A stretch of 64,000 nucleotides of DNA from Magnetospirillum molischianum DSM 120 (GCF_000294655.1 NZ_CAHP01000020.1:1-64000), one strand, 5' to 3'. Numbered from the stretch's first letter, positions 43,550 to 53,694 are shown. The notes: generated by a model from the sequence alone, not told the origin. A program made the numbers and translations.

Positions 43550-44646
43550 AATGTGCACTCCTCGCAGTCTGCCAGGGCAGAGATCGGGCCGTCGGTTTCG
43601 GTCAGGAAATCCACCGCTCCGCTCAACACCAGCCGGTCGATCGTCGCGTCGGGATCGAGGATCTCGGCTGCGAAATGGCTGCCAGGCGGAACCGCATCGC
43701 GGGCGACGGCTGCGACGGTCAGCGCCGCCATCACCCCGGTCAGCGCTGCATTGCCGCTGCCGCGCAGCACAGTGGTGCGGGTTGCCTGCCGCCCCTGGCA
43801 CAGGCCGTCGAGTTGCAGCAGATGCAACACGAAGCGGGGCTGTCCGCTCAGGTCGAACTGGCTGGCCTCGCGCAGCAGCCGGGCGCCTGCCTCCGGAGCC
43901 AGTCCGGGAGCCTGGGCGAGGGCGCCGGTGATGCGCGGGCCGCATAGCACAGAATACCAGGTGCCTCGCTCCAGCCGCAGCCAGCGTGCCAGTCGTTCCG
44001 CCTCTGGAGTCAGGTAGGCGAGCGAGGTGGACGGAGTCGGGAACAGCGGCACCACTGCGTTCCTCTGCCAAACGGTGGTTGCGGGATGGCAGCCGTTGCG
44101 CCATACCAGCCCCGACCGGCCAGCCCCTTCCGTCACCGCCTGGAGATAATCCATCGCGGCGACGGTGGTGAAGACGTCGCGCAGGCCGAAGTAACTGGTC
44201 AAACCGTCGATCCGGCTCCAACCGCGCCGCGCCGCCCAGCGCGGCAGCAGGCCGGTCAGGCCCGGCTGCACTCCTGCCGACAGGACCGCGACCCGGCCTT
44301 CGCGCCGTAGGGCGGTGGGGTCGAGCCGGGCCGCTAGCGCCTCGTCACCGCCGACATCGACGTAATCTGCACCGGCTCGCCGTGCCGCTCGTGCCACCCG
44401 GTCGCCGATCGTCCGCCCCGGCCCGGCGCAGTTCAGCACGATCCGGCAGTTTGCGGCGAAGCGGTCGAGTTCGGCCTCGTCGCCAGCATCCACTTGGGCT
44501 GCCTCGGCCCCGCTCAGACTCTCCGCCAGCCTTGCCGCTGCCGCGATGTCGCGTCCGCCGATCCGCAACTGGCCCAGCCCCAGCCCGGCCAGATGATGTG
44601 CCGCCACCGCGCCAACATCGCCATAGCCGCCCACTACCCCGATCAT
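43546..44646 (-). CDS. Saccharopine-dehydrogenase-like NAD(P)-dependent reductase
   Basis: The 366-residue protein starts MIGVVGGYGDVGAVAAHHLA with a GxGxxG-type nucleotide loop, then NCAGPGRTIGDRVARAARRA and ADYVDVGGDEALAARL, as in the saccharopine dehydrogenase family. A C-terminal domain contains LSAGVQPGLTGLLPRWAARR. Such members are found in secondary-metabolite loci and act on imines or hydroxy/keto groups. Together with the thiazolinyl imide reductase it gives the locus two reductases, so it may reduce a second ring or a released aldehyde (inference). It is coupled by four-base overlaps on both sides. Confidence 0.75.
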   Translation of the reverse strand: MIGVVGGYGDVGAVAAHHLAGLGLGQLRIGGRDIAAAARLAESLSGAEAAQVDAGDEAELDRFAANCRIVLNCAGPGRTIGDRVARAARRAGADYVDVGGDEALAARLDPTALRREGRVAVLSAGVQPGLTGLLPRWAARRGWSRIDGLTSYFGLRDVFTTVAAMDYLQAVTEGAGRSGLVWRNGCHPATTVWQRNAVVPLFPTPSTSLAYLTPEAERLARWLRLERGTWYSVLCGPRITGALAQAPGLAPEAGARLLREASQFDLSGQPRFVLHLLQLDGLCQGRQATRTTVLRGSGNAALTGVMAALTVAAVARDAVPPGSHFAAEILDPDATIDRLVLSGAVDFLTETDGPISALADCEECTL

Positions 44647-46427
44647 GCCGGTACCTCATCGACGGGGCGAGGGGTGTCCGGGGCTGCGTCCGTTCCAGGT
44701 ATCAGCCGCCAGCCATGGGCGCGGCTGCGTTCCTGCCAGAACGCTGCGTAGCTGCCCGCGCGGGCCAGCAGGTCGCGGTGTTGCCCCACCTCGGCCACCT
44801 TTCCGTCTTCGATCACCAAGATCTGGTCGGCGGCGGCGATTGTCGGCAGGCGATGGGCGATCACCAGTACGGTGGCGCGTTGCCGCAGCCGTTCGATCGT
44901 CGCCTGGATGTAGCATTCGTTCTCCGGATCGAGCGCTGCGGTGGCTTCGTCGAGCAGCACGATCGGGGCATTCTTCAGCACCGCCCGTGCCACCGCCACC
45001 CGCTGTCGCTCTCCGCCCGACAGCAACGAGCCAGCCTCGCCTACCGGGGTTTCCCAGCCGCGTGGTAGCCGGGCGACGATCTCCTCCACCCCGGCCAGCC
45101 GTGCCGCCTCCTGCACCTCCGTATCGCTGGCCTCGGGTCGGCCGAGCCGGATGTTAGCCTCCAACGTGTCGTCAAACAGATAGACGTCCTGCATCACCGG
45201 AGCTAGGTGAGCCATCAGGGTTTCGCTCGACAAGGCGCGCACGTCGGCCCCGCCCACCCGCACCACGCCGGATTCGACGTCGAAGAAGCGCATGATCAGC
45301 CGGGTGATGGTGGTCTTGCCAGAGCCCGAGTGGCCGACGATCGCCGTCATCGTCCGCGCGGGCACCGTGAAGGACAGGTCGCGTAGCACCGGTTCTTCCG
45401 GGCGGTAGCCAAACGTCACCCGCTCGAACGTGATCGTGCCGGGGCTGGTGATTGCCACCGGTGCGGTCGGCTGCGGCAGGGGCGGCTGATCGAAGATCTC
45501 GGCCAGTCTGCGCAGGTCGTTCGCCGCCATCCGCAGCAGGCCGCTGCGTCCCGCTACCTCGGCCAGCGGCCCGGCGAAGCGTGCCGCCAGCGCCAGCAGT
45601 GCCACCAGTTCGATCGGGTCGATCGCACCGGCCAGCGCCAGCCCGAGTCCGGTCGTGATCAATGCGAGGAACGCGAGATGGACCGACAGCCCCCCGACCA
45701 GCAGGCGCGGGAAGGTGTTGCGCAGCATCGAGCCGCCTGCCGCTTGTTGGGCGGCGATCGCGGCGTCGAGCGGGGGATAACCCTCGCTGGCTCTGCCGAA
45801 GGCGCGCAGCACGTGCTGAGTGCGGGCGAATTCGACCACGCGGTTGCCAGCCTCGGCGGCGGCGGCATCGACCGTCTCCTCGGTACGGCCGATCCAGCGC
45901 GATGACCAACTGTGGGCGATGAAGATTACCGGCCCGCAGGCCAGGGTGGCCAGTCCCAGTCGCCAGTCGAACAGCAGCATAGCCAGCGCGATCGTCATTG
46001 GTGTCAGTATCCCGCTCGCCACCGGAGTCAGCAGGTGGGCGAACACGTTGGTGACCATCATGGTTCCGCCGGTGGCGCTCTGAGCCAACCGGCCGACCTT
46101 CTCCGAGGAAAACCAGCCGAGCGGCAGAGTGGCAACATGGTCGCCCAGTCGGCGGTGCAGGCTGGTCAGCACCACCAGCGCTAAGGCGAAGCCCTGCATT
46201 GTCTGCTGGTAGCGGGCGATGCAGTACACTGCCGTCGCCCCGGCCAAGCCCAGCAGCCACGGCGTCGCCCGCGCCGGATCGGGCGATAGCAGCGCCATCA
46301 ACACCGGGACCAGCAGGGCTATTGCTACCCCTTCCAGCACCGCGTAGGTAACGAGCCAAATCAGATAGCGCCGTAATGCTCCGGCCTGCTCTGGTCCGAG
46401 AATTTTCGACAGATCCCGCAGCATCAC
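44643..46427 (-). CDS. ABC exporter-fold transporter, YbtQ-like
   Basis: The 594-residue half transporter has six membrane helices (about 20-300) fused to a nucleotide-binding domain: Walker A IVGHSGSGKTTITRLI, signature LLSGGERQRVAVARAVLKN, Walker B IVLLDEATAALDPENE and the H-loop IAHRL. With its neighbour it forms a heterodimer like YbtP-YbtQ, which despite the exporter fold imports ferric yersiniabactin. Import at the inner membrane is therefore the likely role, though export cannot be excluded. Starts and stops overlap by four bases on both sides. Confidence 0.85.
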   Translation of the reverse strand: MMLRDLSKILGPEQAGALRRYLIWLVTYAVLEGVAIALLVPVLMALLSPDPARATPWLLGLAGATAVYCIARYQQTMQGFALALVVLTSLHRRLGDHVATLPLGWFSSEKVGRLAQSATGGTMMVTNVFAHLLTPVASGILTPMTIALAMLLFDWRLGLATLACGPVIFIAHSWSSRWIGRTEETVDAAAAEAGNRVVEFARTQHVLRAFGRASEGYPPLDAAIAAQQAAGGSMLRNTFPRLLVGGLSVHLAFLALITTGLGLALAGAIDPIELVALLALAARFAGPLAEVAGRSGLLRMAANDLRRLAEIFDQPPLPQPTAPVAITSPGTITFERVTFGYRPEEPVLRDLSFTVPARTMTAIVGHSGSGKTTITRLIMRFFDVESGVVRVGGADVRALSSETLMAHLAPVMQDVYLFDDTLEANIRLGRPEASDTEVQEAARLAGVEEIVARLPRGWETPVGEAGSLLSGGERQRVAVARAVLKNAPIVLLDEATAALDPENECYIQATIERLRQRATVLVIAHRLPTIAAADQILVIEDGKVAEVGQHRDLLARAGSYAAFWQERSRAHGWRLIPGTDAAPDTPRPVDEVPA

Positions 46428-48178
46428 GGCGTCTCTCCGATCACGGTGGCGTCAGCCTCGGCGCCCGAGCGCCACATCCGGGCATACAGCCCATCCGCCG
46501 CCAGCAGTTCGGCATGGTTGCCTTGTTCGACGATCCGGCCAGCTTCGAGCACCACGATCCGGTCGGCCCCGCAGATGGTGGCCAGCCGGTGGGCAATCAC
46601 CAGCACGGTGCGGCCACGCGCTACCGTCGATAGCGCGTCTTGGATCCGCGCCTCGGACTCCGGGTCGGCGTGGGCGGTCGCCTCGTCGAGGATCAGCACC
46701 GGGGTATCGGCCAGCAGGGTGCGGGCGATCGACACGCGCTGGGCCTCGCCACCGGAGAATACTGCCTCCTCCCCCACCATCGATTGATAGCCATGGGGCA
46801 GGGCGAGGATCCGCTCGTGGATCCGAGCCGCCTGCGCCGCCGCAATCATCTCCGCGTCGCTGGCCTCGGGCCGACCGAGGCGGAGATTGTCCGCCACCGT
46901 TCCATGCACCAGTTGCGCGTCCTGCAACACGAAACCGACTTGGCGGTACAGGCGGTCCGGGGCGATTTCGCGCACATCGACACCGCCGACCCGTACCGCG
47001 CCCTCCGTCACGTCGTAAAAGCGCGGCACCAGCTTGGCCAGGGTCGATTTGCCCGCACCCGACGGCCCGACCAGGGCAGTGACAGTGCCCGGCCGACAGC
47101 GCAGGGTGACGTCCGACAGCACCGCCCGCGATCCGTCGTAGCGGAACGATACCGATTCGAACCGGATCTCGCCCCCGTCCGGCTGGCGTGGGGCGGAACA
47201 GAGCGGCAGTTCCGGGGTGGCGAGCAGATCGGCGATCCGCGCCGCTGCCGCTGCCGCCTTGCGTTCGGCAGTCAGGCTTTGGTTTAGCACCAGGATCGTC
47301 TGCGGCAGGGCTACCGCCACCAGCGCCTCGGCCAGCAGGTCGATCGGCTCGATCCAGCCCTGGGCGATCATCGCCGCCCCGCCGCCCAGGCTGACCAGCA
47401 GAATCACCGGGGGCGACAGCGCCATCGAACTGACCGCCTCCACCCGTAGCAATGGCTGCACCCAGCCCGCATAGCGTTCGCTGAAATCCTGGACCGCGCG
47501 TTGATAGCCCTGATGGGCTCGGCCGGTTTGGCCGAATGCCTTAACCACCGCGATGCCGTGGACGAATTCGACAATTGCCGCGCTGACTCGGACGAAGCTG
47601 GCGTCGAGTTGGTTCATCTTGTCGGCAAAGTCGCGCATCATCCAGGCATAGGCGGCGAGGTAGACTGGCAGCGAAGCGACCGCCAGCAGGGCCAGCCGTG
47701 CGTCGAGCCACAGCAGGTAGGCTAGCCCGCCCGCCGGGAGGAGGATTGCCCCAGCCAGTTCGACATAATGATGGGCCACCAGATGATGCAGGTCGTCGAG
47801 ATCGCTCTGCACCGCCTTGCGGATCGCTCCCGATGTCTGGTCGGAATACCAGCCGAGCGGAACCTGTCCCAGCTTGCGCACCAGCGCCTGTCGCAGGATC
47901 GCCTGGAGGCGGTGGTCGGCGATGTGGGTCAGCCACAGTCCGCCGCCGGTACAGGTCCAGCCGAAGACCAGCCCGGCCACCACCACGGCGGCGATCGTGA
48001 GCAGTTCGGTTGCCCCGGCTGGCTCCGGCCGCAGCAGCGCCCGACCCAATTCGACGATACCGATGAACGGCACCAAACTGGTCAGTGCCCCCAGCCCGCC
48101 TAGCCCGGTGCCGAGCCGGATCGTTCCCAGAACCGGCTGCCGCAGCGCTCGCAGCGGATGCTCTGCCCCGCCGCTCAC
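46424..48178 (-). CDS. ABC exporter-fold transporter, YbtP-like
   Basis: The 584-residue partner of the next gene has six membrane helices and a nucleotide-binding domain with Walker A LVGPSGAGKSTLAKLVPRFY, signature FSGGEAQRVSIARTLLADT, Walker B LILDEATAHADPESE and IAHRLATI. The start is GTG at 48178, overlapping the NRPS stop (GTGA); the result MSGGAEHPLRALRQPVLGTI leads directly into the first helix. The pair sits directly after the final NRPS gene, as part of the biosynthetic operon. Confidence 0.85.
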   Translation of the reverse strand: MSGGAEHPLRALRQPVLGTIRLGTGLGGLGALTSLVPFIGIVELGRALLRPEPAGATELLTIAAVVVAGLVFGWTCTGGGLWLTHIADHRLQAILRQALVRKLGQVPLGWYSDQTSGAIRKAVQSDLDDLHHLVAHHYVELAGAILLPAGGLAYLLWLDARLALLAVASLPVYLAAYAWMMRDFADKMNQLDASFVRVSAAIVEFVHGIAVVKAFGQTGRAHQGYQRAVQDFSERYAGWVQPLLRVEAVSSMALSPPVILLVSLGGGAAMIAQGWIEPIDLLAEALVAVALPQTILVLNQSLTAERKAAAAAARIADLLATPELPLCSAPRQPDGGEIRFESVSFRYDGSRAVLSDVTLRCRPGTVTALVGPSGAGKSTLAKLVPRFYDVTEGAVRVGGVDVREIAPDRLYRQVGFVLQDAQLVHGTVADNLRLGRPEASDAEMIAAAQAARIHERILALPHGYQSMVGEEAVFSGGEAQRVSIARTLLADTPVLILDEATAHADPESEARIQDALSTVARGRTVLVIAHRLATICGADRIVVLEAGRIVEQGNHAELLAADGLYARMWRSGAEADATVIGETP

Positions 48179-51100
48179 GACGTTCCCCGCAGCGCGGCGG
48201 CGAGATGGTCGGTTACCACCCGGACATGCGGTGGTTCGACCACGCTGAAATGGTTGCCGGGCACGTCGATTACCCGGAAAGCGCCGACGCAGACCCGCTC
48301 CCAGAACGGCACCGCCAGATGTCCAACCCCGGCGGTGATGCCGAAGGATTGCTGTTCCTCGCAACGCAGATAGGTCATGTCGCCGAGATAGGGTGGTGGC
48401 TCGAACCGGGCGGCCTGCATGCTGTGCCTGCACACCCGGAACAGCGCAGGCACCAATTCCGGCCCGACCGGCACCCCGGCCTGAGTGGTCATCGCCTGGG
48501 CATAGGCGGCGAGGCGCTCGTCCTGCGGCCGCGCCGCCTGTCTCCGCGCCGCAGCCGCTACCGCAGCCAGCCCAGGATCACCGTCGAGCCTGCCCATCGC
48601 CCCGGCCGGAATCCGCCGGTTGTGGCGGGTCATCAGTATCTCAATCGCGCGGTAAACGTCGGCGGCGGCAACCTCGGGGCCGAATACCGCCGCGACCGGG
48701 TCAAGGTTGAGGTTGGGGACGAAGATGGCTTCGAACGCCAGTTCTTCGTCGGTGTCGATGAACATCGGGATGCTATCGACTAGGGTCAGGTCGCGTACCT
48801 CCAGCCCACGCTCCAGCAGCCGGCGGCCTACCTCGGTCGCCAGTAGACCGCCCAGGCAATAGCCGACCAACTGGAAGCGGGTATGACCGGCCTCGACCAG
48901 CCGTGCGGCGTAATCATCCGCCACCCGTTCAATTAATTCGGCTGGGGCGTGCGCCAGATAGCGTTCGCTATCGGCGACGGCGACCCCGATGACCGGCCCG
49001 ATTTCCTGCGCAGCCATGCTCCGGCCGAGATGCTGGAAGTAATCCATCGTCCCCAGCGCGGCATGGAACATCACTCGGGCGATACCCTCGCCGCCGCCGA
49101 ACGGCAGCAGCAGCGCGTTGCTTCCGACTGTCGCTGGCGCGGCCGTAACCGCTTCGGCCGGATCAGCCGCCTTGGTCCGCTGCTCGGGAGTGGGTGAGCG
49201 CAAGGCTCGGGCCAGGGCGGCAACGGTCGGCTCGTTCAGCATCTGGCGCAGCAGGGTGTCGTAGGCGAAGCCCTGGGCCTCTGCCACCTCTTCACGCAGC
49301 CGTCCGGCCACACGGGCAAGGATTAGCGAATCCGCTCCATGATCGTAGATATTGTCGTCCGGTTCCAGCCGCCCCCCGCCCAGCGCTTCGGCCCACAACG
49401 CGCACAGCTTGGCGGTGAGCGGGTCCTCGTTGCCAGCTTCGGCCTCGGCGGTGCCTGGATCGAGCGCAGCCGCCGGACTCCAGCCCGCAAGGGCGGCACG
49501 GTCGATCTTGCCGTTGCCGGTTAGCGGTAGGCGGTCGAGTGGCTGGAAATGGGCTGGCACCATGTGCGCTGGCAGCCGCGCCGCCAGGGACGAGGCCAGT
49601 TCGGTACCGCTGATCCGCTCTCGCTCGACCTTGAAGCGCGCCGCCAGCATCCGCATTCCGCACGCAGCCAGTGGAGACTCCTCCTCGGGCAATGCCAGCA
49701 ACAGGTCGCCCCCGGCAGCGGAGATCAGCTCCCGCCATTGTTCGAGCGAGAGGAACTTGGTGCCGCCATGGGAGTGGTCGCCATCGGCCGGTTCCATCAT
49801 GAAGCCCTGGGTCAGCAGGATGTGCGGCAGGTCGGCCACTGGCTCGGTCAGGATCAGCCAGCCGCCTGGGGCGATGGTCGTGGCGATCCGTTGCAGCGCA
49901 GCAGCGCTGTCGGTGGTGCTGTTGAGCATCCCGGCGCACAGAACGATATCGGCCGAATGAGGGGCGATCCCCTGGGTCGGCAGGTCGCCGTCGAGATCGA
50001 CCCGGCCGAACCGCACCCAGGGATGGGTGCGGAACTGGTCACGCGCCTCGGCCAGGAAGAACGGGGTGATATCGGTGAACAGGTACTCTGCGTCATATCC
50101 TTCCAGCACCGGGATCACCGCTTGGGTGGTGGCGCCGGTGCCAGCCCCGAACTCAAGCAAGCGTAGCGGGGTGCCGCGCGGATGGCGTGCCGCGATGCGG
50201 TTGACCAGCGCCGCCACCGCCTGATTGTCGTGGCGCGAGATGACATCGTCGCGGTACAGCGCCAGGGCGACTTCCTGACGGCCTTCGGGGAACAGCAGAT
50301 CGAACGGGGTCTGCTCGCCGGACAGCAAGGCGTGCAGGCGTTCGGCGTGGGCGCGGTGATAGGCGACGAAGGCAGGAGTACACAGCCCGTTGTTCTCGCC
50401 CACCTGTTCCACCCGTGTCCAGGCTATAGCGACTGTTTCCGCGTCAACCGGGGCGTGGCGGCGGATATGGCGTCCGTCCGTTGGATCGCATGTCAACCAT
50501 CCTGCCTCGGCCAGCAGGCCGAGCCAGCGCCGCGCCAGCCAATGATGGCGGGGGGCGACGCCGGTTCTGGTCAGGATCTCCTCGACGTCATGGCTGGCAT
50601 CGGGGCTAGAGAACAGCCCGCGTGCGATGAAGGCCGCCATCATGGTGGTCAGCGCTGCCTCCCGCAGGGCGGCGAAATAATCGGCCAGCCGGGCCGGTTC
50701 GATCCCGCGCATCTGGTCCTCGGCGAAGCGGCGTACCACCGGAGTGAGCCGCAGCCAGTCCTGCCGTTCCGCCTCGGCCTCGCCGGGCCGTCGCCGCGCT
50801 GGCTCAACGAAGCCAAGCAGGCTGCGTTCGGTGCTTCCTCCTCCAGTTGCCACAACCGCTGTCGCTGCTACGGCGGGATGGGTCAGAAGCGCGGCTTCGA
50901 CCTCGCCCACCTCGACCCGATGTCCGCGGATCTTGACCTGGCCGTCCTCGCGGCCGAGAAATTCGAGCACCCCGCCCGGCCGGTAGCGGCCGAGATCGCC
51001 GGTGCGGTACAGCAACTGGCCATCGACGGGGTGGCGGAAGAAGCGTTCGGCGGTCAGCACCGGATCGTTCCAATAGCCGCTGGCGAGGCCTTGGCCGCTG

Positions 51101-53694
51101 ATACACAGTGACCCCGTTACCCAGACCGGGGCATCGCGCAGCGCTTCGTCTAGAATCCGGAAGCCCTGGTTGGCTAGCGGCAGGCCATAGGGAACGCTGG
51201 TCCAGGTCGGATCGACTGTCGTGATCGGGTGATAGTTCGACCAGATCGCCGCTTCGGTGGCGCCGCCCAGTCCGATCAGGGTCAGGTCGGGGATGAGGCG
51301 GCGGATCTGGTCGGGCAGGGTGACGGGAATCCAATCGCCCGACAGCAGCGCCAACCGCAGCGAGGGCAGGGAAAGCGGCTCGCTTTCCAGGTAGGAGGTC
51401 AGCATCTGTATCTGCGCTGGTACCGAATTCCACAGCGTCACCCCGTGGCGGGCGATCAGTTCGGCCCAATGCGAGGGATCGGCCCGCCGGTCCGGATCGG
51501 GCAGCACCAGGGTTGCACCCTGGCCCAACACGCCGAAAAGGTCGTAGACCGATAGATCGAAGCTCAACTGGGCCAGTCCGAGCATCCGGTCGGCCCCTGT
51601 GACGCCAAAGCGGCGATTGACGTCGGCGATGGTGTTGAGTGCGGCTCGATGGGAGACCATCACCCCCTTCGGCTCCCCGGTCGAACCTGATGTATAGATC
51701 ACGTAGGCCAGCCGATCAGGATCGCCAGCATCGGCCGGGGGTGGCGCGGCGGCGGCGGGAACGAGCGTATCGACCGCCACCGCCGCGATGTCGGCCGGCA
51801 GTGTCTCGGCGACATCGAGCCAGGATTGGGTCAGTACCAACTGGACTCCGGCATTCGCGAGCATCCGGTCGCGGCGCTGGCGCGGCTGGCTGGCCTCGAC
51901 CGGAAGATAGGCGGCTCCGGCCAACAGAACCCCGACCGCCGCCACCACCTGTTCGACTCCTTTGGCCATCACGATCGCTACCGGCCTGCCGGGGACACAG
52001 CCCTTGGCGCGGAGCACCTCCGCCACTCCGGCGGCTCGCCGCACCAGCGCGCCATAGCTCAGATCCCCGCCTGGGGCGATTACCGCCGTTGCCTCGGGGG
52101 AATGGACGGCCTGGGCGAGCACGCCGTGATGCAGCATTCCATCCGGCAGCGGTGCGGCGGTGGCATTGACCTGGACTCGTTCCGCTGCCTGCCAGCTCGG
52201 CAACGACACCGGCTCGATTGCGTCCCACGCCTCACCCCCGGCGGCCAAGGCGGCGAGTAGATCGCCGAGGGCGGCGAACATGTCCTCGATCATGCCCGCC
52301 GGGAACACGCCCTGGCGGACGTCCCAATTGATTTCCAGACCGTCGGCGTCGTCGCGCACCTGGCAATCGAGTACCACCTGCGGTGTCTGGGTCAGGCCGT
52401 GGCCGAAGCGCGGCCCGCTTTCAGACCGGGCGCCGAGTCCGATCGCGCTGGTGAACACCACCGGCATCAGGGCTGCCTCGCGGCCGCGCCTACGGGCCAT
52501 CTCGCGCATCACCTCGATCCCGGAAAACAGGCGGTGGTCGAGATCGTCGAACAGCCGTTCCCCAAGCCGTGCCGCCTGTTCGGCGAAGCGGCGTCCTGCC
52601 GTCGCTTCGACGGCCAGCAGGCTTACCGAGGTGAAATCGCCGACCAAGGCGTTAACTTGGGGATGGAGCGGGAAGCGGTTGAGCAGGGTCAGGTTAAGGC
52701 TGAAGCGTTGCCGTCGGCTCCATCGTTGCAGCACGGCGGCATAGGCGGCCAGCACCGGGATCGAGGCGGTCAGCCCACGCGCGGCAGCGTGCTGGCGCAG
52801 CGAATTCCATGTCGCCTCCGACAGGCGAGCGTGATGACGGACGAAGCGGGCGGGGCCGGGGACGGTGAGCGTGGCGCGCGGCAGATCTGGCGCGGGGGGC
52901 AGGTCGTCCAGCCGCTCCAGCCAGTAGCGGCGATCGCGGCGAAAGCGGGTGGAGTCGCGCAGCCGTCGTTCGGCCAGCAAATAATCGCGGAAGCCGATCT
53001 CGATCTGCGGCAATTCATCACCCCGGTCGTCGAGAATTAGAGTCAACTCGGTGAACAGGATGCCTGCGCTGGCCCAGTCGGCGATCAGCGCGTCGAGCGA
53101 GACATGCAGGATGTCGCCATCGTCGGTGCGGGTCAGCCGCAACTCGAACAGCGGCCAGACCTCGGTTGGATAGAGCCGATGATCCATCGCCGCACGGGTC
53201 GCTGTCAGATCCCCGGCCAGAGCGCTGGCGGCGACGCCACGCTGGTCGCTGACGGTGAGACGATAGGTCGGCACCTCGGCCAGAACCCGCTGATGACCGT
53301 CGGCCGCGATCACCGCGCGTAGCATATCGTGGCGGGCGATCAACTGGTTCCAGGCTGCTTCGAGCCGTTCGGGGGCGACGGCGGAATAGATCGCCTCTAG
53401 ATAGCCGTGGCAGGCGACGCCGCCATGACCGAATGGATCCTGGCGGCCGAGTAGATAGGCGGTCTGCACCTCGGTCAGGGGGAAGGGTTGGTGCCGTCCC
53501 GCTGGATCGGAGATTACGGTGACGTCGCGATCGGCCGATAGCAGGGCGAGAATTTGCCCCTTATGGCTGCGCAGTAATGCCATGCGCTCTTCGGTCAACA
53601 GCCCCTTAGGGGCGCGGAACTGGAGCCGCCCATCCTCGGCCCATAGATCCACTCCCAAGGTTTCCAGTTCACCGACCAGCTTGGCGACATTCAT
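48175..53694 (-). CDS. NRPS, TubC-Cy-A(MT)-PCP-TE, final cysteine module (PchF-like)
   Basis: 1839 residues. Domains: TubC-type docking domain (1-55, LVGELETLGVDLWAEDGRL), Cy (70-490, DALIADWAS) and A (520-970) with pocket code DLYNLSLIW for cysteine. An embedded methyltransferase (1000-1370, LLEFGAGTGATTQAVIPVL) is followed by the A-domain tail with GNGKIDRAAL, PCP (Ser about 1455 in HGADSLI) and TE (1530-1839). The order is that of PchF of pyochelin. The TE nucleophile is unusual: GYCLGG has Cys1613 where most type I TEs have Ser; a late His is present (GNHFSVVEP). It should add, cyclise and methylate the third cysteine and release the chain. It heads an operon of eight genes. Confidence 0.92.
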   Translation of the reverse strand: MNVAKLVGELETLGVDLWAEDGRLQFRAPKGLLTEERMALLRSHKGQILALLSADRDVTVISDPAGRHQPFPLTEVQTAYLLGRQDPFGHGGVACHGYLEAIYSAVAPERLEAAWNQLIARHDMLRAVIAADGHQRVLAEVPTYRLTVSDQRGVAASALAGDLTATRAAMDHRLYPTEVWPLFELRLTRTDDGDILHVSLDALIADWASAGILFTELTLILDDRGDELPQIEIGFRDYLLAERRLRDSTRFRRDRRYWLERLDDLPPAPDLPRATLTVPGPARFVRHHARLSEATWNSLRQHAAARGLTASIPVLAAYAAVLQRWSRRQRFSLNLTLLNRFPLHPQVNALVGDFTSVSLLAVEATAGRRFAEQAARLGERLFDDLDHRLFSGIEVMREMARRRGREAALMPVVFTSAIGLGARSESGPRFGHGLTQTPQVVLDCQVRDDADGLEINWDVRQGVFPAGMIEDMFAALGDLLAALAAGGEAWDAIEPVSLPSWQAAERVQVNATAAPLPDGMLHHGVLAQAVHSPEATAVIAPGGDLSYGALVRRAAGVAEVLRAKGCVPGRPVAIVMAKGVEQVVAAVGVLLAGAAYLPVEASQPRQRRDRMLANAGVQLVLTQSWLDVAETLPADIAAVAVDTLVPAAAAPPPADAGDPDRLAYVIYTSGSTGEPKGVMVSHRAALNTIADVNRRFGVTGADRMLGLAQLSFDLSVYDLFGVLGQGATLVLPDPDRRADPSHWAELIARHGVTLWNSVPAQIQMLTSYLESEPLSLPSLRLALLSGDWIPVTLPDQIRRLIPDLTLIGLGGATEAAIWSNYHPITTVDPTWTSVPYGLPLANQGFRILDEALRDAPVWVTGSLCISGQGLASGYWNDPVLTAERFFRHPVDGQLLYRTGDLGRYRPGGVLEFLGREDGQVKIRGHRVEVGEVEAALLTHPAVAATAVVATGGGSTERSLLGFVEPARRRPGEAEAERQDWLRLTPVVRRFAEDQMRGIEPARLADYFAALREAALTTMMAAFIARGLFSSPDASHDVEEILTRTGVAPRHHWLARRWLGLLAEAGWLTCDPTDGRHIRRHAPVDAETVAIAWTRVEQVGENNGLCTPAFVAYHRAHAERLHALLSGEQTPFDLLFPEGRQEVALALYRDDVISRHDNQAVAALVNRIAARHPRGTPLRLLEFGAGTGATTQAVIPVLEGYDAEYLFTDITPFFLAEARDQFRTHPWVRFGRVDLDGDLPTQGIAPHSADIVLCAGMLNSTTDSAAALQRIATTIAPGGWLILTEPVADLPHILLTQGFMMEPADGDHSHGGTKFLSLEQWRELISAAGGDLLLALPEEESPLAACGMRMLAARFKVERERISGTELASSLAARLPAHMVPAHFQPLDRLPLTGNGKIDRAALAGWSPAAALDPGTAEAEAGNEDPLTAKLCALWAEALGGGRLEPDDNIYDHGADSLILARVAGRLREEVAEAQGFAYDTLLRQMLNEPTVAALARALRSPTPEQRTKAADPAEAVTAAPATVGSNALLLPFGGGEGIARVMFHAALGTMDYFQHLGRSMAAQEIGPVIGVAVADSERYLAHAPAELIERVADDYAARLVEAGHTRFQLVGYCLGGLLATEVGRRLLERGLEVRDLTLVDSIPMFIDTDEELAFEAIFVPNLNLDPVAAVFGPEVAAADVYRAIEILMTRHNRRIPAGAMGRLDGDPGLAAVAAAARRQAARPQDERLAAYAQAMTTQAGVPVGPELVPALFRVCRHSMQAARFEPPPYLGDMTYLRCEEQQSFGITAGVGHLAVPFWERVCVGAFRVIDVPGNHFSVVEPPHVRVVTDHLAAALRGTS

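Noticed and set aside
27877-53694. Possible polyketide synthase module as in yersiniabactin HMWP1
   Set aside because: No ketosynthase, acyltransferase or ketoreductase motif was found in either NRPS or between them.
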